Source of the DNA: Tetrahymena elliotti 4EA
Lineage: Eukaryota; Ciliophora; Oligohymenophorea; Hymenostomatida; Tetrahymenidae
Length of the DNA stretch: 64,000 nucleotides
Assembly (NCBI GenBank): GCA_000231825.2
Contig: JH720297.1
Coordinates: forward strand, 2,024,877 to 2,088,876
Direction: 5' to 3'
Every line of letters begins with the position of its first letter. Positions within the stretch are counted from its first letter, which is position 1. The position numbers and the translations under genes were made by a program. This document shows, piece after piece, positions 11,948-24,138 of the stretch. Below the pieces are notes generated by a model. That model was not told where the DNA came from, did not search any database, and worked only from the letters and a program-made list of their open reading frames with translations.

Positions 11948-13058
11948 TTAATTATTCTAATAAAAAAATGAGGGAACTTTGAAAATTTGCTGCTTTACAA
12001 ATCTAATTATTTGTGTTTCTTTAATTTTGAAGAAATTAGTAATTAATAATTAATTGGTTTGATTTAAACAAACAATAGAGCAACCAATTAAACAAAAATT
12101 TAAAAATCGTTAGCCAAATCATATATAATTGATTATTATTTTACAATTTTCAAGCGTTTATGCTCGCTCTAACAAAGCATTTCACAAAAGCAATTTTTTT
12201 AATAATGACTGCAAAATTGATAATAAATTACTTAATATTATATTATCCTAAAATCTCAATGTTTATATATTATTTTCATAAATACCATAAATAACCCTCA
12301 ATATTTTTATCTATCTGATAAACTTTAATTCATCTAAATTGCTCTTTTTTCTGCTTATTCTATACATTTATCTAAAAATTAAGATTGACATTTAGTATGA
12401 TTTTATCTTAATTTTATTAAGAGGAGATTAAAAAATTTAGATGATTATTAGATAAATATAATAAAAAAATATTTGATAATTTGAGTGAAATGAATTGTTG
12501 AATTTTTTATTTGTTGTCTAATTTTATAATTTTATTAAAAAAATTCAATTAATAGATGCTATACTATTCACTCAACTTGTTTTGGAATTATTTATTTTAA
12601 AATAAAATAACTTTGTTTTTATTTTCCAATATTAACTCCATTTATGTAGGAATATTTTGTTTTTCAAATAAAAAGTGCAATTGAATCTTTAAGTAAGCCA
12701 TAAACAGATAATTTTGAAAGTAATTTGATTGGAAATGTTTTGTTTTTTTAAATAAAATAATTATAAATATTTATGAATGCTTTAATACCGTTTGTAGATG
12801 AGTTTCATTTTTAAGGATATTTTAGATTTAATTTAATAGAAATTTGGTTGTATTATTGAATGTGTAGATGAGAGATATAACATAGTTGTTAAATGAATTG
12901 ATAGATTTTTTGAAACAAATATTAATTAATAAATAAATAATGAATGCTTTTAATTGAATCTTAAATTACAAATTAAAAGTGTAATAACATTAATAATAAA
13001 TCCATATAAAAAGTTATATATTACAAGTAGCAAATTTATAAATAGATAGTCTAATAGA
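11948..13058. other. intergenic, divergent promoter region
   Basis: This 1.1 kb AT-rich segment lies between the minus-strand 553-aa gene and CFAP206 on the plus strand, so it should contain both promoters. No gene or conserved element is recognised. Confidence 0.6.
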
Positions 13059-16000
13059 ATGAACTAGCTTGAAGAAATAGTCAAATACGTGATATATAAG
13101 TGCAGAGAAAACAATCATCCTGTAACAGAAACGCTTGCCGCTTTTGTTACCTAAACAATTTACAATCCAAGTATAGCGTTCAATCAATACAATTATGTTA
13201 TTTTTTCAAATAATAACATTCATATTTGTTGAAAAACTAATTAACTAAAACATTTTTAAAATAAAGAAACTGATAGATTTTATTTGGAAGATAAATTGAC
13301 AGCTTCTCAAGTTGATGAGCTTAAATCAACTGTCCTTTAAAAATTATCTCAAATAGATAAGCCAAACATGAAGACCATATAAATGCAGATATGTAAAAAA
13401 AAAAAAAATGAATATATATTGACATTATCAATCAATCATTTTTTAGAAGAGAAAATAATTTTGTTAAAATTATTGATTGAATGCATGAAATCAAAAAAGA
13501 TGCTCATTAGAATAATTTATTCTCATTTGTCATTTATTATGTTGAATTGCTAAATAGTTTTGTTTTAATAAAGCTTATGACAGTGCTTACATTGAGTCTG
13601 AAATATAAAGATAAGAAAGAATTAAGAATTAGAGTATTGAAACAGGCAAATTAACAGATGAGGTTGTCTCTTTAGAAATTAAAAATGCAAAAGATTTTGA
13701 AGGTCTCACTGTCCTCTTTAAGAAAATATTTAATTTTTTGCTTTACAAGAATAAAGAACTTATGTATGATGGAACCAATAAAAGTGGTAATTAAGAGTCA
13801 GAAAACTAAGCAACTTAGTTTAACATTGAAAAGGAAGTTGCTGCAGGTCTTGAAAGTGTCATCCCAAGAGCAGCTCTTGGACCTTTTGTATCTTTAAATC
13901 CATCAGAAAAAGTTACTCAATTAGTTGAATTGTCGAATTTGGTTATTGGAATTCGTCTTTTCAACAAATGGATTCAAAAAGGTAAAAAACAAATGAGCAA
14001 ATAAAAAGAAAAGAAATAAATCTGAATGATATTTATCAAAATATTCTTTACATTTAATAAACCTTCAATAAAAATTTGAATCAGATTTAAAAGCAAAAAA
14101 TATCAATTTAAAAATAAAAAAATCTGAATTGAGGTTAAATGTTAAAAAAGATTTTATTTTGAATTGTTTTATTGATTTAAAAGAAAAGAAAGAGATTTAT
14201 TTCATTTAATAATTTAAATAAAAGGTGGTATTGGTTTAGTTCCATTTTAAGATTTACTTGAATATGAAGGAAGAGATTTAATAGAAAGAATCCGTTAGGA
14301 AGCTTTTGAAGTAATTGAGAATTGTGATAATTACACTATATTCTTTTAGAACGTTGGACCTGGAAAAATAAAAATAACAGATGAACAATTCAAATAATTT
14401 AAAGATGAATTAACATTTTTGAGATAATATCTTTCATATATTCTTTCAATTTAAGAAGATGTTGACATCTCGGAAAATAGTGTTGATTCTAATCAAACTA
14501 GATATCTCAAAGAAATTAAGGATCTTGAAACTCTTTTAAAGTAAAAATCTTCAGCTCCTAAAGAATAGGTATTATTTCTTCACGAAATTTTCATTTGTAA
14601 TTAAATTGTATCTATGAATAATGATATATTTAGGTTTATCCCAAATTTGCTACCTTGGCTCAAGCTTATATTTAGTTATTAGAAGAAAAAAAACTTTGTT
14701 TGACTAGAGTTAAGTTATTCGAGTTACTATAAGAAATGAGAAAGGGATTTAAGCTGACTCTCCCAAGAAATTTAATCCTAACAGCAAAAAATATTAGCCA
14801 AGATCCTTCAAATGAAGAATAAGTAGAAATTGAATATTCTGAAGATTGTGGTATTGAACGTCTTCTTCCTAAAAATACTCCTGATTTCATGCAAACTCCT
14901 TTAGATTATTTAGGTTTTTGTTTATGGTCAATTGTTAAAAGAGATGGTTTGCTTCTTCCTGGTAAACCCGCCCTAGGTGTTTTCAGGTAAATATAACCAT
15001 GCATAATAAATATTCAATTATTTTTATTACACAAAAAACCATTTTATTACTTAAAATTTAAATGAAATCAATTATAAAATGAGATCATTTCAAAATTTTA
15101 ATAAATTGAATGCTAAAAAATGAAAAATAGAATGAATCTTTGTTTCTTCAGATTTTATAATTAATTATGATAATAAATAAATAAATAACTTACCTCTTTA
15201 TTGAAAGTTTAAATCATTAATGGCTTGAGAAGTATTTAACTATTTTGTTTAATCATTAATGGCTTGAGAAGTATTTAACTATTTTGTTTAATCATTAATG
15301 GCTTGAGAAGTATTTAACTATTTTCTTTAATCATTAATGGCTTGAGAGGTATTTAACTATTTTGTTTAATCATTAAAAACAAAAAATGAATTAAAATGAT
15401 TCTTTAGATGATTAAAACCATTACTTAAAAGATTGATAAAAAAGCTAAAAATGGTTAATAATTTTATTTAAACATTGAAATTTTATGATAATTGTCATTA
15501 TAATTTATTGAACGATTCTCTCAGAAAATCATTAAAGGATTTTTAGTTTAATTTGTTCAAGAAAATTAAAAAAAAATCCATTTTAATTTTTAATGTTTAT
15601 TGAAAATAATTAATAATTTTTGTAATGAATAGATATAAGGATAAGAATTGTGTATTTTCAGATGAGAAGAGCATAAATGAATTTTTAGGTGATCCTCAAT
15701 AATTTATTTAAGGAGTAATTAATTAATGCAGAAAGAATCCTGAATTGATTCACTTACTTAGAATGGATGATTCATTTAAAAATGTTAACTTGAATATTTA
15801 TGTGTCTGGATAGGAAGGAGGACATTAACTTTCAAATAAATTAATGGTAGACAAAGGTATTGAAACTCCTCTTCATTTTGTTGAAAAGAGATTAGATCCT
15901 AACTATTGCTGGAATGAATGGGAACTTAGAAAAAAAGCTTTGTAAATGGCTAATATCAGAAAAAGACAAACTAAGGCTTGTCAAACAATTTTATCAAACT

Positions 16001-16197
16001 TTAAGGTAGACTCAGAAGCCCAAACATACCTCCCTAAAGATAACGAGACAAATACAGGTAAAACAGAGTGGGATATAAGAAAATTTGCTATCGAACAAGC
16101 TAAGAAAAAGGGTATAATTGCTGGTACAGATAGAGCTCCCTATCCAATTCATCCTAGAAACTACATAACTGGATTAAGAGATAAGGATACTAATTGA
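13059..16197 (+). CDS. CFAP206: CFAP206, cilia- and flagella-associated protein 206
   Basis: Six exons join in phase: 13059-13170, 13267-13392, 13574-13981, 14225-14568, 14634-14986 and 15633-16197, giving 635 aa (human about 622). CFAP206 (DUF3508) is an axonemal protein that helps dock radial spoke 2 and the c-d linker to doublet microtubules. Diagnostic segments appear in order. The N-terminal ETLAAFVTQ is followed by TIQMQISYD and then IGIRLFNKW with GGIGLVPF. Next come DYLGFCLWSIV and GLLLPGKPALGVF. NYCWNEWELRKKAL precedes a C-terminal YITGLRD. Intron 5 is long (646 nt) and contains a 39-bp tandem repeat. The gene converges on an outer-arm docking gene and lies close to a FAM227 gene, so it sits in a ciliary neighbourhood. 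Confidence 0.93.
15212..15375 (+). repeat. 39-bp tandem repeat inside CFAP206 intron 5
   Basis: Four near-identical copies start at 15212, 15251, 15290 and 15329, plus an 8-base partial copy at 15368. The unit begins AATCATTAATGGCTTGAG and ends AACTATTTTGTTT. Copies differ by single substitutions (G/C in copy 3, A/G in copy 4). The repeat lies wholly inside the intron. Confidence 0.95.
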
Positions 16198-16973
16198 ATT
16201 AATTTTATTTATTCATCCACTGTAATTCATCCATATTAAATCTAAATCAAAAAAAGAATTTCTTTGTTTATAAAAATTGTACTGTAAAATATTCCTTTTT
16301 AACTCATCATAATGTATTCTCTACTATATTTCTAATTATTAAACATAAAAATTATTAATTTTGAATAGGATATTGCAATTATAAAAATGCTAAAGGACAA
16401 ATTAATTTCATCATTTCATGTATATTATTTGCTTTATTTTAAAAAACTAAAGCTAAATAGAAAATTGTATTTTTTATTAGACATATCTATTTATAGAATG
16501 ATTTTCTTTATTTTGAATCTTGTTTATGATGAGAAATAAAAAGCTTAAGGATAAATATTAGCATAAAATTTTAACCTACAAAATTAATTAATTTTATAAA
16601 ATGAATGAAATATGATATTTTAAAATGAAACTAGTTATATTCCTTAAAGAAAGCAAGCAAGCAAACAATCAATTTAATATTGAATTTAAAACAAATGTGA
16701 TTTAAATTTAATTTTCTTTATTACTTTTATTATCATTTTATCTATTTTGAAGCTAGCCTACTATGAAATAAAAACTTAAGTATTATTATTAGAATAAATG
16801 ATTTCCTAAAAAAAATTAACTATTTGATTTGATTAAATGAATAGATGGATGGATGGATGAAATATGAGAATTTAAAATGAAACTCTAGAATAAATAGAAA
16901 ACAAGAAATTAGAATTAAAGTTAACAGTAAAATAATAATTTAAATTAACAAATATTAATTTATTTATTTGAAT
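16198..16973. other. convergent intergenic region
   Basis: This segment lies between the 3' ends of CFAP206 and the ODA-docking gene. It is AT-rich, with a short GGAT run at about 16844-16858 and a GCAA run at about 16655. No gene is seen. Confidence 0.65.
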
Positions 16974-19362
16974 TCATCTCTTGATAACTCTTTTTTTATT
17001 TTTAAGGGTTTCCTGAAGTTGTTTCTAGAATTCTTCTTATTTAAACATTTATTTTTCTTTTTCAGCATCTTCAGCTTTTATTCTGTATGCATCAACTATT
17101 TAAAAAACATTTAAATAAGAAACTATATTTAATGAATAAAAAGCATACGCATTCCTATTAAATCCTAGTCAAGAGGTTTTCCTCCAATATTAGAGAGAGA
17201 CAAGTAAGACTCTTCTACATATTTTTGCTTTCTTTAATCTGAATACTATTATTATTTAAAAGAACAATCTTAATCAAGAAACAAGAAAATTCTTGTAAGT
17301 TTTTGAATATATAAAAAATTACTCCTTGTTTGCCATTGTTGAATGCTTAGTTTTAGAGCTAAAGCAAATCATTGGTTCTTTTTTCTAAAATAGCCAAATA
17401 TTAAATAATGTTGCTTTCATCAATATCTTTGTAGTTAAAGGGACCATATTCTTCTCCAAGTTCCCTAGTGTATTCTTCTGAATCACATCCAATTTTTTCA
17501 AAGACTACAGGGATTTGCATTTTTAATTAATTAATATAAAGCATCAAGCATTTATGTTCCATTTCTTAAGTCTGTCTCTTTTTCTTTATTATCTCAATTT
17601 ATTTCTAGTTTATTAAAATTGTATGTTCAATTTATTATTTAAAAGTCTCAAAAAGGTTAATTAATTGTTCAAGACGAAATAAATTAAAAAAAAAATTACT
17701 TAAATGTCAAAACATTTTTAAACTTTAGGATCTTGTTTGATTTATTCAGGCAATTTTTTGTATTTTTCAATTTCATCTTCAATTTCTTTTTTTTACTTTT
17801 CAAGTTATTCACTTTCATCTCTAAGTGAATTAATATACTAATAAATTGCATTCTTTTTATCTTCATAATCTGCAAATGTATCTATGATTCTCCTTAAATA
17901 TTCTTATTCTATTTGATTTCTCTTTTTCTTATCTTCACTTTTAAAGTCTATCTTTTCATTAAGACATGACTCAACAAGCAGTGACAATACTTCATCATAT
18001 TTATCCAATTCTTGCTTTATTTATTCCAAATTATGACCTCCATCTGGTCTTCTGTTATCATGTTTTTTATTCCCTTTTCCACCAAGATGCTTTTCCTGTA
18101 AAGCATCTTAAAACCCCTAAGTATGGCTCTTAAAGAAATCACTTCCACTCTTCGACCACTATTTAATTTATTTAAAAATGAATTTCTTTTTTTTGATCAA
18201 AAAGCATTATTTTTGAATAAAAAACCAATTCATGAATAAAAGGTTACTTACTGGTGATTAAGATTTCATGACTGAACCATCAGCTCCTTTAATACCAAAC
18301 TTCTCCCTCTTTCTTTAATCACGATTTTCATCACCTAGTACATGATAAACACTTTAGAATTCCTTTTCGTACCTTTTCTTTTGCAATTAAAACTCTGATT
18401 GGTGTTTATAAAGAGTTTTAGTTCCCTCTTCAAACATTTTATCTTAATTTTTTGCATTTTCAGATTAATCTGAAACACTTTTTTTGGCATCACCAATTTT
18501 TTTGTTTAATATTTCTAATTTATTTAATCAAAATTAATTAAATGAAAAATGAAAAAAATAAAGAAATAATTTGTTTACTTTGAATTTATTTGTAGAGATT
18601 GATTTCTCTTCTTAATTTGTTAATGTCTTCCTTCAAGTCTCTATTTTAAGAATCAGCATAATTATATTTATTTCTAATATTATCGATTTTTAAATGCATG
18701 GCTTTCATTTTCTTCTCTAAACGAATAGGATTATCATCTTTAGGACTTCTCTTTTTCTCCATAATTTCCTTTCTCTTTTCTTCAAGACGAATGCTGGCTT
18801 CCTTAATTTCTTCATTTAATTATTCCTTAATATTTCATGAAAATATCAATTAACAAATGAATTGAATTGAATTCAATCAAATTGACTGATTGATTATTTA
18901 AGTTAGACTTTAAAAATCTTATTAAATATTTATTTCATGATAAAAATTCCATTTATTTTCATTTTATTGTTTTTCTCTATCAAAATTTAAATATTTTCTC
19001 ATTAAATAGCTAATTATTTACTAGTCTGTCTCTTTCAATCTCTTTTTTTTGGCAGTAAGTCTGTCCTGTTTCTTAAAGCTTTGCAATTTTGGAGTACATC
19101 ATTGGATTATTCATCATAGATGATTGAAATTTTGAATCGCCAAGCTAATTTTTATAAAGTTTTGTTTAGCAAAAACAATCAAACAAATATCAATAAATAT
19201 TTCAGCTAAGCTAAAAATGGCAAATATGAAACAAATTGTTTACTGTGTTCTCCCTTTTTGAGGATTTAAGCTCTGCTAAAGACCTATGTATTATTTAAAT
19301 AATTGCATTAAAAACTAAACGAAAAGAATAAATTACCTCTACTTATCTGTTAATTTCATCAT
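16974..19362 (-). CDS. outer dynein arm docking complex coiled-coil protein (ODA1/CCDC114/CCDC63 family)
   Basis: Nine exons join in consistent phase: 19362-19337, 19283-19244, 19144-19022, 18825-18579, 18514-18252, 18158-17700, 17604-17323, 17245-17149 and 17095-16974, giving 552 aa. The protein is almost entirely charged coiled coil. Family features include the early LEKKMK..NRDLKEDINKLRREI segment. Further on are FEEGTKTLYKHQSEF and EDKKNAIYQYINSLRDESE. VFEKIGCDS is followed by NIIQYLAILEKRTNDLL. This family forms the docking complex that seats outer dynein arms on axonemal doublets. A paralogous docking or coiled-coil subunit is possible, so I give no symbol. It is divergently transcribed from the FAM227 gene. 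Confidence 0.75.
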
Positions 19363-20709
19363 TTATGAATCTATATTTTTATTTAACAGTATTGCTATTT
19401 ATTTATATCAATTTCTACTTTAAGTAAAACTTTTAAATTTATTTTATTGTCCTTGTAGAGCTAGCTTAGATAACAATCTTTTTGATATCCTTAAAAAATC
19501 TAAATATGATATTAAACCTAATTAATTACTAATATTTAATTAACAAAACCTTTGAATTTCTTTTGTAAGTTTCTTTTTTTTGCAATCAAAAAATTGAAAA
19601 ACCCAGTTGAATCTAATATTAAAATCAAATAACAACAAACTAAATCATTTTAAAATTAATCTATTTTAACTCCAACAATAATTCTAGCATCTTTAAGTAA
19701 TATTAATATTACTACCTCAATAAATTTCATTCTTTTACAAATAAAATTTATTTTCTTAATAGAAATTAAATTATTCTATTTATAAAGTATTCCTTGAAGT
19801 TTCAGTAAAGACAATTTATTTATTACAACAAAAAACATGATCTGAATGCTGTTAATATTACCTATGATTATTATTCAACCTAAAAAAAAGAATAAATAGT
19901 AGTAAATAAAGAGATAGTTCAGTAAATTTTTAAAACAAAAACAATAAATAATAAAAGTTTATCATTTTGAAATTAAGAAAATATTTAATTTAAATGAATA
20001 TTCTGCTTATTAAATTATTTAATTTGTATTAAAATAATTTTCAATTTAAATTAAGAATCAATGTGAATTAATTAATAATTTTGCTACCTTATGGCAATTA
20101 TTCATAATATACCATTCATTAGCTATTAAATTATCTTACAAGTCAATTAATTATTAAAAGTTCGTGATTTATATTCAATTTTGAATGAAAATTAATTATT
20201 TTTTGTAAGTAGTTTTTATGATTAATTATTAAAGACTGACTATCAATAACATAATTTTTTTATAAATGAATGAATGAACTAATTAAATATTGTTTGATAG
20301 CAAATGATTATTCATTCATTCTTTGATAAACTAATTTCTAAAGAAAAAATAGATAGTTATTTATTTATTTGTTTGTTTGTTTGATCTCTTGTTTGATTGA
20401 TTGATTGATTAATCATTTTGTGAATTTATAGATAGAGAAAGGCGATTCTTTGAATATTTATAACTAACTTTGATATTAATAATAATAATAACAAAAATAA
20501 TTATATTACACTAACAAATATTACTGCTAGAATTTATTCAAGGATTTGATTTTAGAGGAAAAGAAAATAGTCCATTTTTAGTTGTTGCAAGGAGATATAT
20601 TTGATCGTTAATATTTAGCATTAGGGTTCATTCAATATTGCTTTGAAATTTTAGAAAAGTTCAAGATAAAAAATTTGATTATATTTTATACATAATTTGC
20701 ATCAATATT
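19363..20709. other. divergent intergenic region between two ciliary genes
   Basis: This 1.35 kb AT-rich segment should carry the promoters of the ODA-docking gene (minus) and the FAM227 gene (plus). A cluster of tetranucleotide repeats (TTTA, TTTG, ATTG) lies at about 20350-20412. No gene is supported. Confidence 0.6.
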
Positions 20710-22290
20710 ATGGATTCGCAATTCAATAAACAAGGAAATATTGGCAGTAGTAGGTAGATTATTATGTCAAGTATGGCTAATACTGGATCTACAAATATTA
20801 ATAATTTGTTTAAAACTCCTGGTGTAGTAGGGGATGATAATATGCAAGGAATTAATTTTTAGAAAGAAAATGCTGACGCATTTATCACAGATCCAGCTAT
20901 GATGGAGAAGAATTAATACAAAGATTTAGCTCGTTTAGGGTTCTAAAAGAAGAAAGGACATATTTATAAAATTGAAGAGGCTGAATTGCCTACTAACTTT
21001 AATAGTATGTACACACCTCTTCCTGTTTAGGTAGAGTTTAAGCGTATTATTTCAAATATAATGAATGCTCGTCATATTAAAAAGCAAGAGGAGTGGGGTA
21101 AAGACGGAATTACAGATTAAAATAATATAAACTATTAACAAGCTCAATAATTTAACAATAATTAAACTTATTAAATGAATTCTGATGGAACTTTTAAAAA
21201 AGTTAAAAGAAGAGAAACAGAATATGATAAATGGCTTAGATATTTATCTTTAGAGGAAAATGTTGCTATTGTTAGTGATTCCTTCTGGTATGCTATCAGT
21301 AAATTCTAAGAGAAAAGGCTGAGTAAATTGCTAACTCCTGATGAATTTAAAATAGAAGAGAAGAAGTTTAAATAAATACAAGAAAGACTGCTTAATAGAA
21401 TAGCAAGAAATTATGTCAACATTTTACTTTCTATTGAAAATAAGAATGACAATAATACCTTTTTTAAGAAATATTTTGATATTATTGCTTAGGCTGTTTT
21501 TTATTCATTTTTCTATGCTTTCCCTAAAAGTAGAAGCGAGTTTGGAAACGAATTAAAAAGTGATTTAATTAATGAATTTTCTTACCTTTTTACAGGTATT
21601 TAGATTACTAATAGCTAAAAGTATTGGAGTTAATGGAATTTAGATTTGGGAGCAGGTAATATTTTAGCAGAAGATAAAAAAGCTAAGTAAAGTATTACTT
21701 CTCATCATCATGGATCCCATAGTCACCAAGGTACTACAAATGGACCCACTCATGGAGTTACTCAAAGTGGAATGCAAACAGGTTCAAATATTGCAGGAAA
21801 AACTAACTCTTTTAAAGACTCAAAATCTGATTCTCTGGCTCTTCCTTCCATAGGAAAAGAATTATCAAATACAAGAAATAAGAGAGTTTTAATGCCAATC
21901 AAATTCTCACCTATTTTAGATAAATACATCCACTCTTATAATTACTAAACTAAAAACTATGTAACAGGATTTAAAATGAAATTTACTTAATATGATGCAA
22001 ACAAAGAAGTAGTTGAGTCAAAGTTTAAATCCTATCTTGATTTAGCTGAAAAAATTAAAGAAAGATCTGATGAAATGATCATTTAAAATAACATCTCTAC
22101 TAAAAAGATGAAAGACGAAATAAAGAAACTTAAAAACGAAACAATTAAGCACCACAGACGTTTAGAAAAAAGAAAGCAAGAAGAGCTAGAACGTGGTGCA
22201 CACGAATATGCTAACTATTTAGTCTCTATGTTAGATGCTGGACTAGCCAGAGGTAACATAGGTGTTATAAATTAGAACCCTTTGTCTTGA
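20710..22290 (+). CDS. FAM227-family (FWWh domain) protein
   Basis: This is an intronless frame of 526 aa ending at TGA 22288-22290. The central part matches the FWWh domain of FAM227A/B. It has an acidic lead-in, SDSFWYAISKF (Phe192-Trp193), then ARNYVNILLSI. FFKKYFDIIAQAVFYSFFYAFP follows in pieces, and the region ends with YWSQWNLDLGAG (Trp306, Trp309). A His/Gly/Thr-rich linker (about residues 325-390) comes next, then a C-terminal helical segment with many Lys/Glu. FAM227 proteins are poorly characterised, but their distribution follows motile cilia. The neighbourhood (CFAP206, ODA docking) agrees with that. It lacks a signal peptide and TM segments. Confidence 0.8.
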
Positions 22291-23562
22291 ATAATACATA
22301 CATTTTCAATATATTCTGTAAAATCTTTAAATAAACTTGTTCTTTCTAATCAAAAAGTAGATTCTAAATAAAGTCATATCCTTATGTCTAATTTAATTAT
22401 TTTTCATTTTAAACCATCTCAATTAATAATATTACAATTTATTAGTATATTTTGATAAACCTAATTACCTTTTTAAATTAAATTTTTTAACATATTTTTC
22501 ATCTAATGATACAATGCTTATTTTAATTTAACAACAAAATAAACCTGTGTTTCAAAATATATTTAATTTTATGAAAATGTTAATAGATAAAATTTACAAA
22601 TTTACATTTGTAATATTTGTATAGATAGAAAGTGTATTATAATCTTAATATTTTTATTTAACTCTAAAATTTTCTAAAATTTGTATAAAAAATCCATCAA
22701 AAATTTTATTGATGAGAGTTAAAAAAGACAATAATTAAGATTATTTTCATGCTAAATATTTTGAAAATCTATTTAACAAAATTGCTAATTTTTATCATCA
22801 ATTAAGAGCAAAAATACTCTTTTTCCAATGAACTAAAGAACAACTTACTAACTTTTTTATCTTTTTTTCTTGATAGAAAAGTTCATTTGATTTTTTGTTA
22901 TTGTGGATAAAAAATGAATATTTTTATTTCAAAAAAGAGTAAAATTCTATGAAAAATGAATGAAAATTTTAGTTGATGAGATTAAAATTATTTTGATTTT
23001 CTTTATTTAAAGAATTAATTTTGTTTTTGAATAAATTCATGAGATAGTCATCAATTAAAAACAAAAAAACTCTTTTTTTAATTAAAACAAAGAATAATCT
23101 CAAAAATAAAATGAATTTAATTTGATAATTTTTTTGTTATTTAAATTGTCTTTGTTTATTTAACTTCTAGCTTTCTCACTGGATTGTTTAAGGTATAATT
23201 CATTTTATTTATATCTTGTTTGGTTTATATAATTGAGAATATCAATGGATAATTGAAAATATGAAAATGAATATTCCTGATGATTTATTGATTTATTAAT
23301 ATGATTGATTGATTGATTTGCTCATTTTTCTTTTTATAAGTGTTACAAGGGCTAAAAATATGAAAAAATCTGTCAAATAAAGAATAAAATGAATGAAAAG
23401 ATGCTTGTGTTTTTACTAATACCTTAAATATATATTTTGTATTATTCAATCATAATTAAATTAAGACAATATCTATATCTCCTTTAATTTTCAAAGTAGA
23501 AAAAATTAATTAAAAATAACAAAGAATATTATAATTACTTACATAATAAGCAGCAACAAGAA
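22291..23562. other. intergenic, AT-rich, with a diverged direct repeat
   Basis: No gene is supported. Two stretches, about 22700-22860 and 22955-23105, resemble each other. Each starts with AAAATTTTA-x-TTGATGAGA and later has TCATCAATTAA followed by an A-rich run and ACTCTTTTT. They look like an old local duplication. Confidence 0.5.
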
Positions 23563-24138
23563 ATGTCAGATAGCGAATCCGATATGGTTGAGGAAGTTTC
23601 ATTTTCTGCAGCCAAAAAAAACATTATTTCAAGTCAAAAACAACTCAAGCAAGCAACTTTGGCAGTTGCTCCCAAGAAAAAAAGAGTTAGAAGAAGAAAT
23701 GAGTTGAGCGATGATGACGAAGAAAGTGATTAAAAACCATTAAAAGTAATTAATAAATAGTAAAAAAGTGACAAACAAATAAGTAATAAGCCTTCTAACA
23801 ACTAACCACAATCATTAAATGCTAAAGTAGATCAAAACCTTCTTAACTTGATTAATGAAGAGTTACCTACTAAAAAATTAAAATAAATTGAAGGTAAATT
23901 CAAAGTCGTTGAGCGCTCTGAAAATAAACCTGAAAAAATTGAGCCAAAAAAATTAACAATCTAATCAGAAGTATATACAGCTTAAAAAAATTTTGGACAA
24001 GGAATCAAAGTAGTATTTTAAAAGTAGGTCAAGTAATAAACCCCTGTAAATACATCTGCAACCAATTTCCTATAAAACCGTTTGAATTTGTCAAATGCAA
24101 AAAGATAGCCTATTTCAAGAATTGTAGGAACAAAGTGA
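23563..24138 (+). CDS. small basic NOL7-like nuclear protein (tentative)
   Basis: This is a single exon of 191 aa with ATG at 23563 and TGA at 24136-24138. The N-terminus has DMVEEVSFSAAKK, close to the acidic-EEVTFASA start of the conserved part of NOL7. A basic PKKKRVRRR stretch, likely a nuclear localisation signal, and an acidic DDDEESD patch follow. Near the C-terminus, TNFLQNRLNLSNAKRQP resembles the FL..AN.KR.P ending of NOL7. NOL7 is a nucleolar protein linked to early ribosome-subunit assembly. The middle is low complexity and does not help. The assignment rests on short motifs and order only. Confidence 0.45.
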
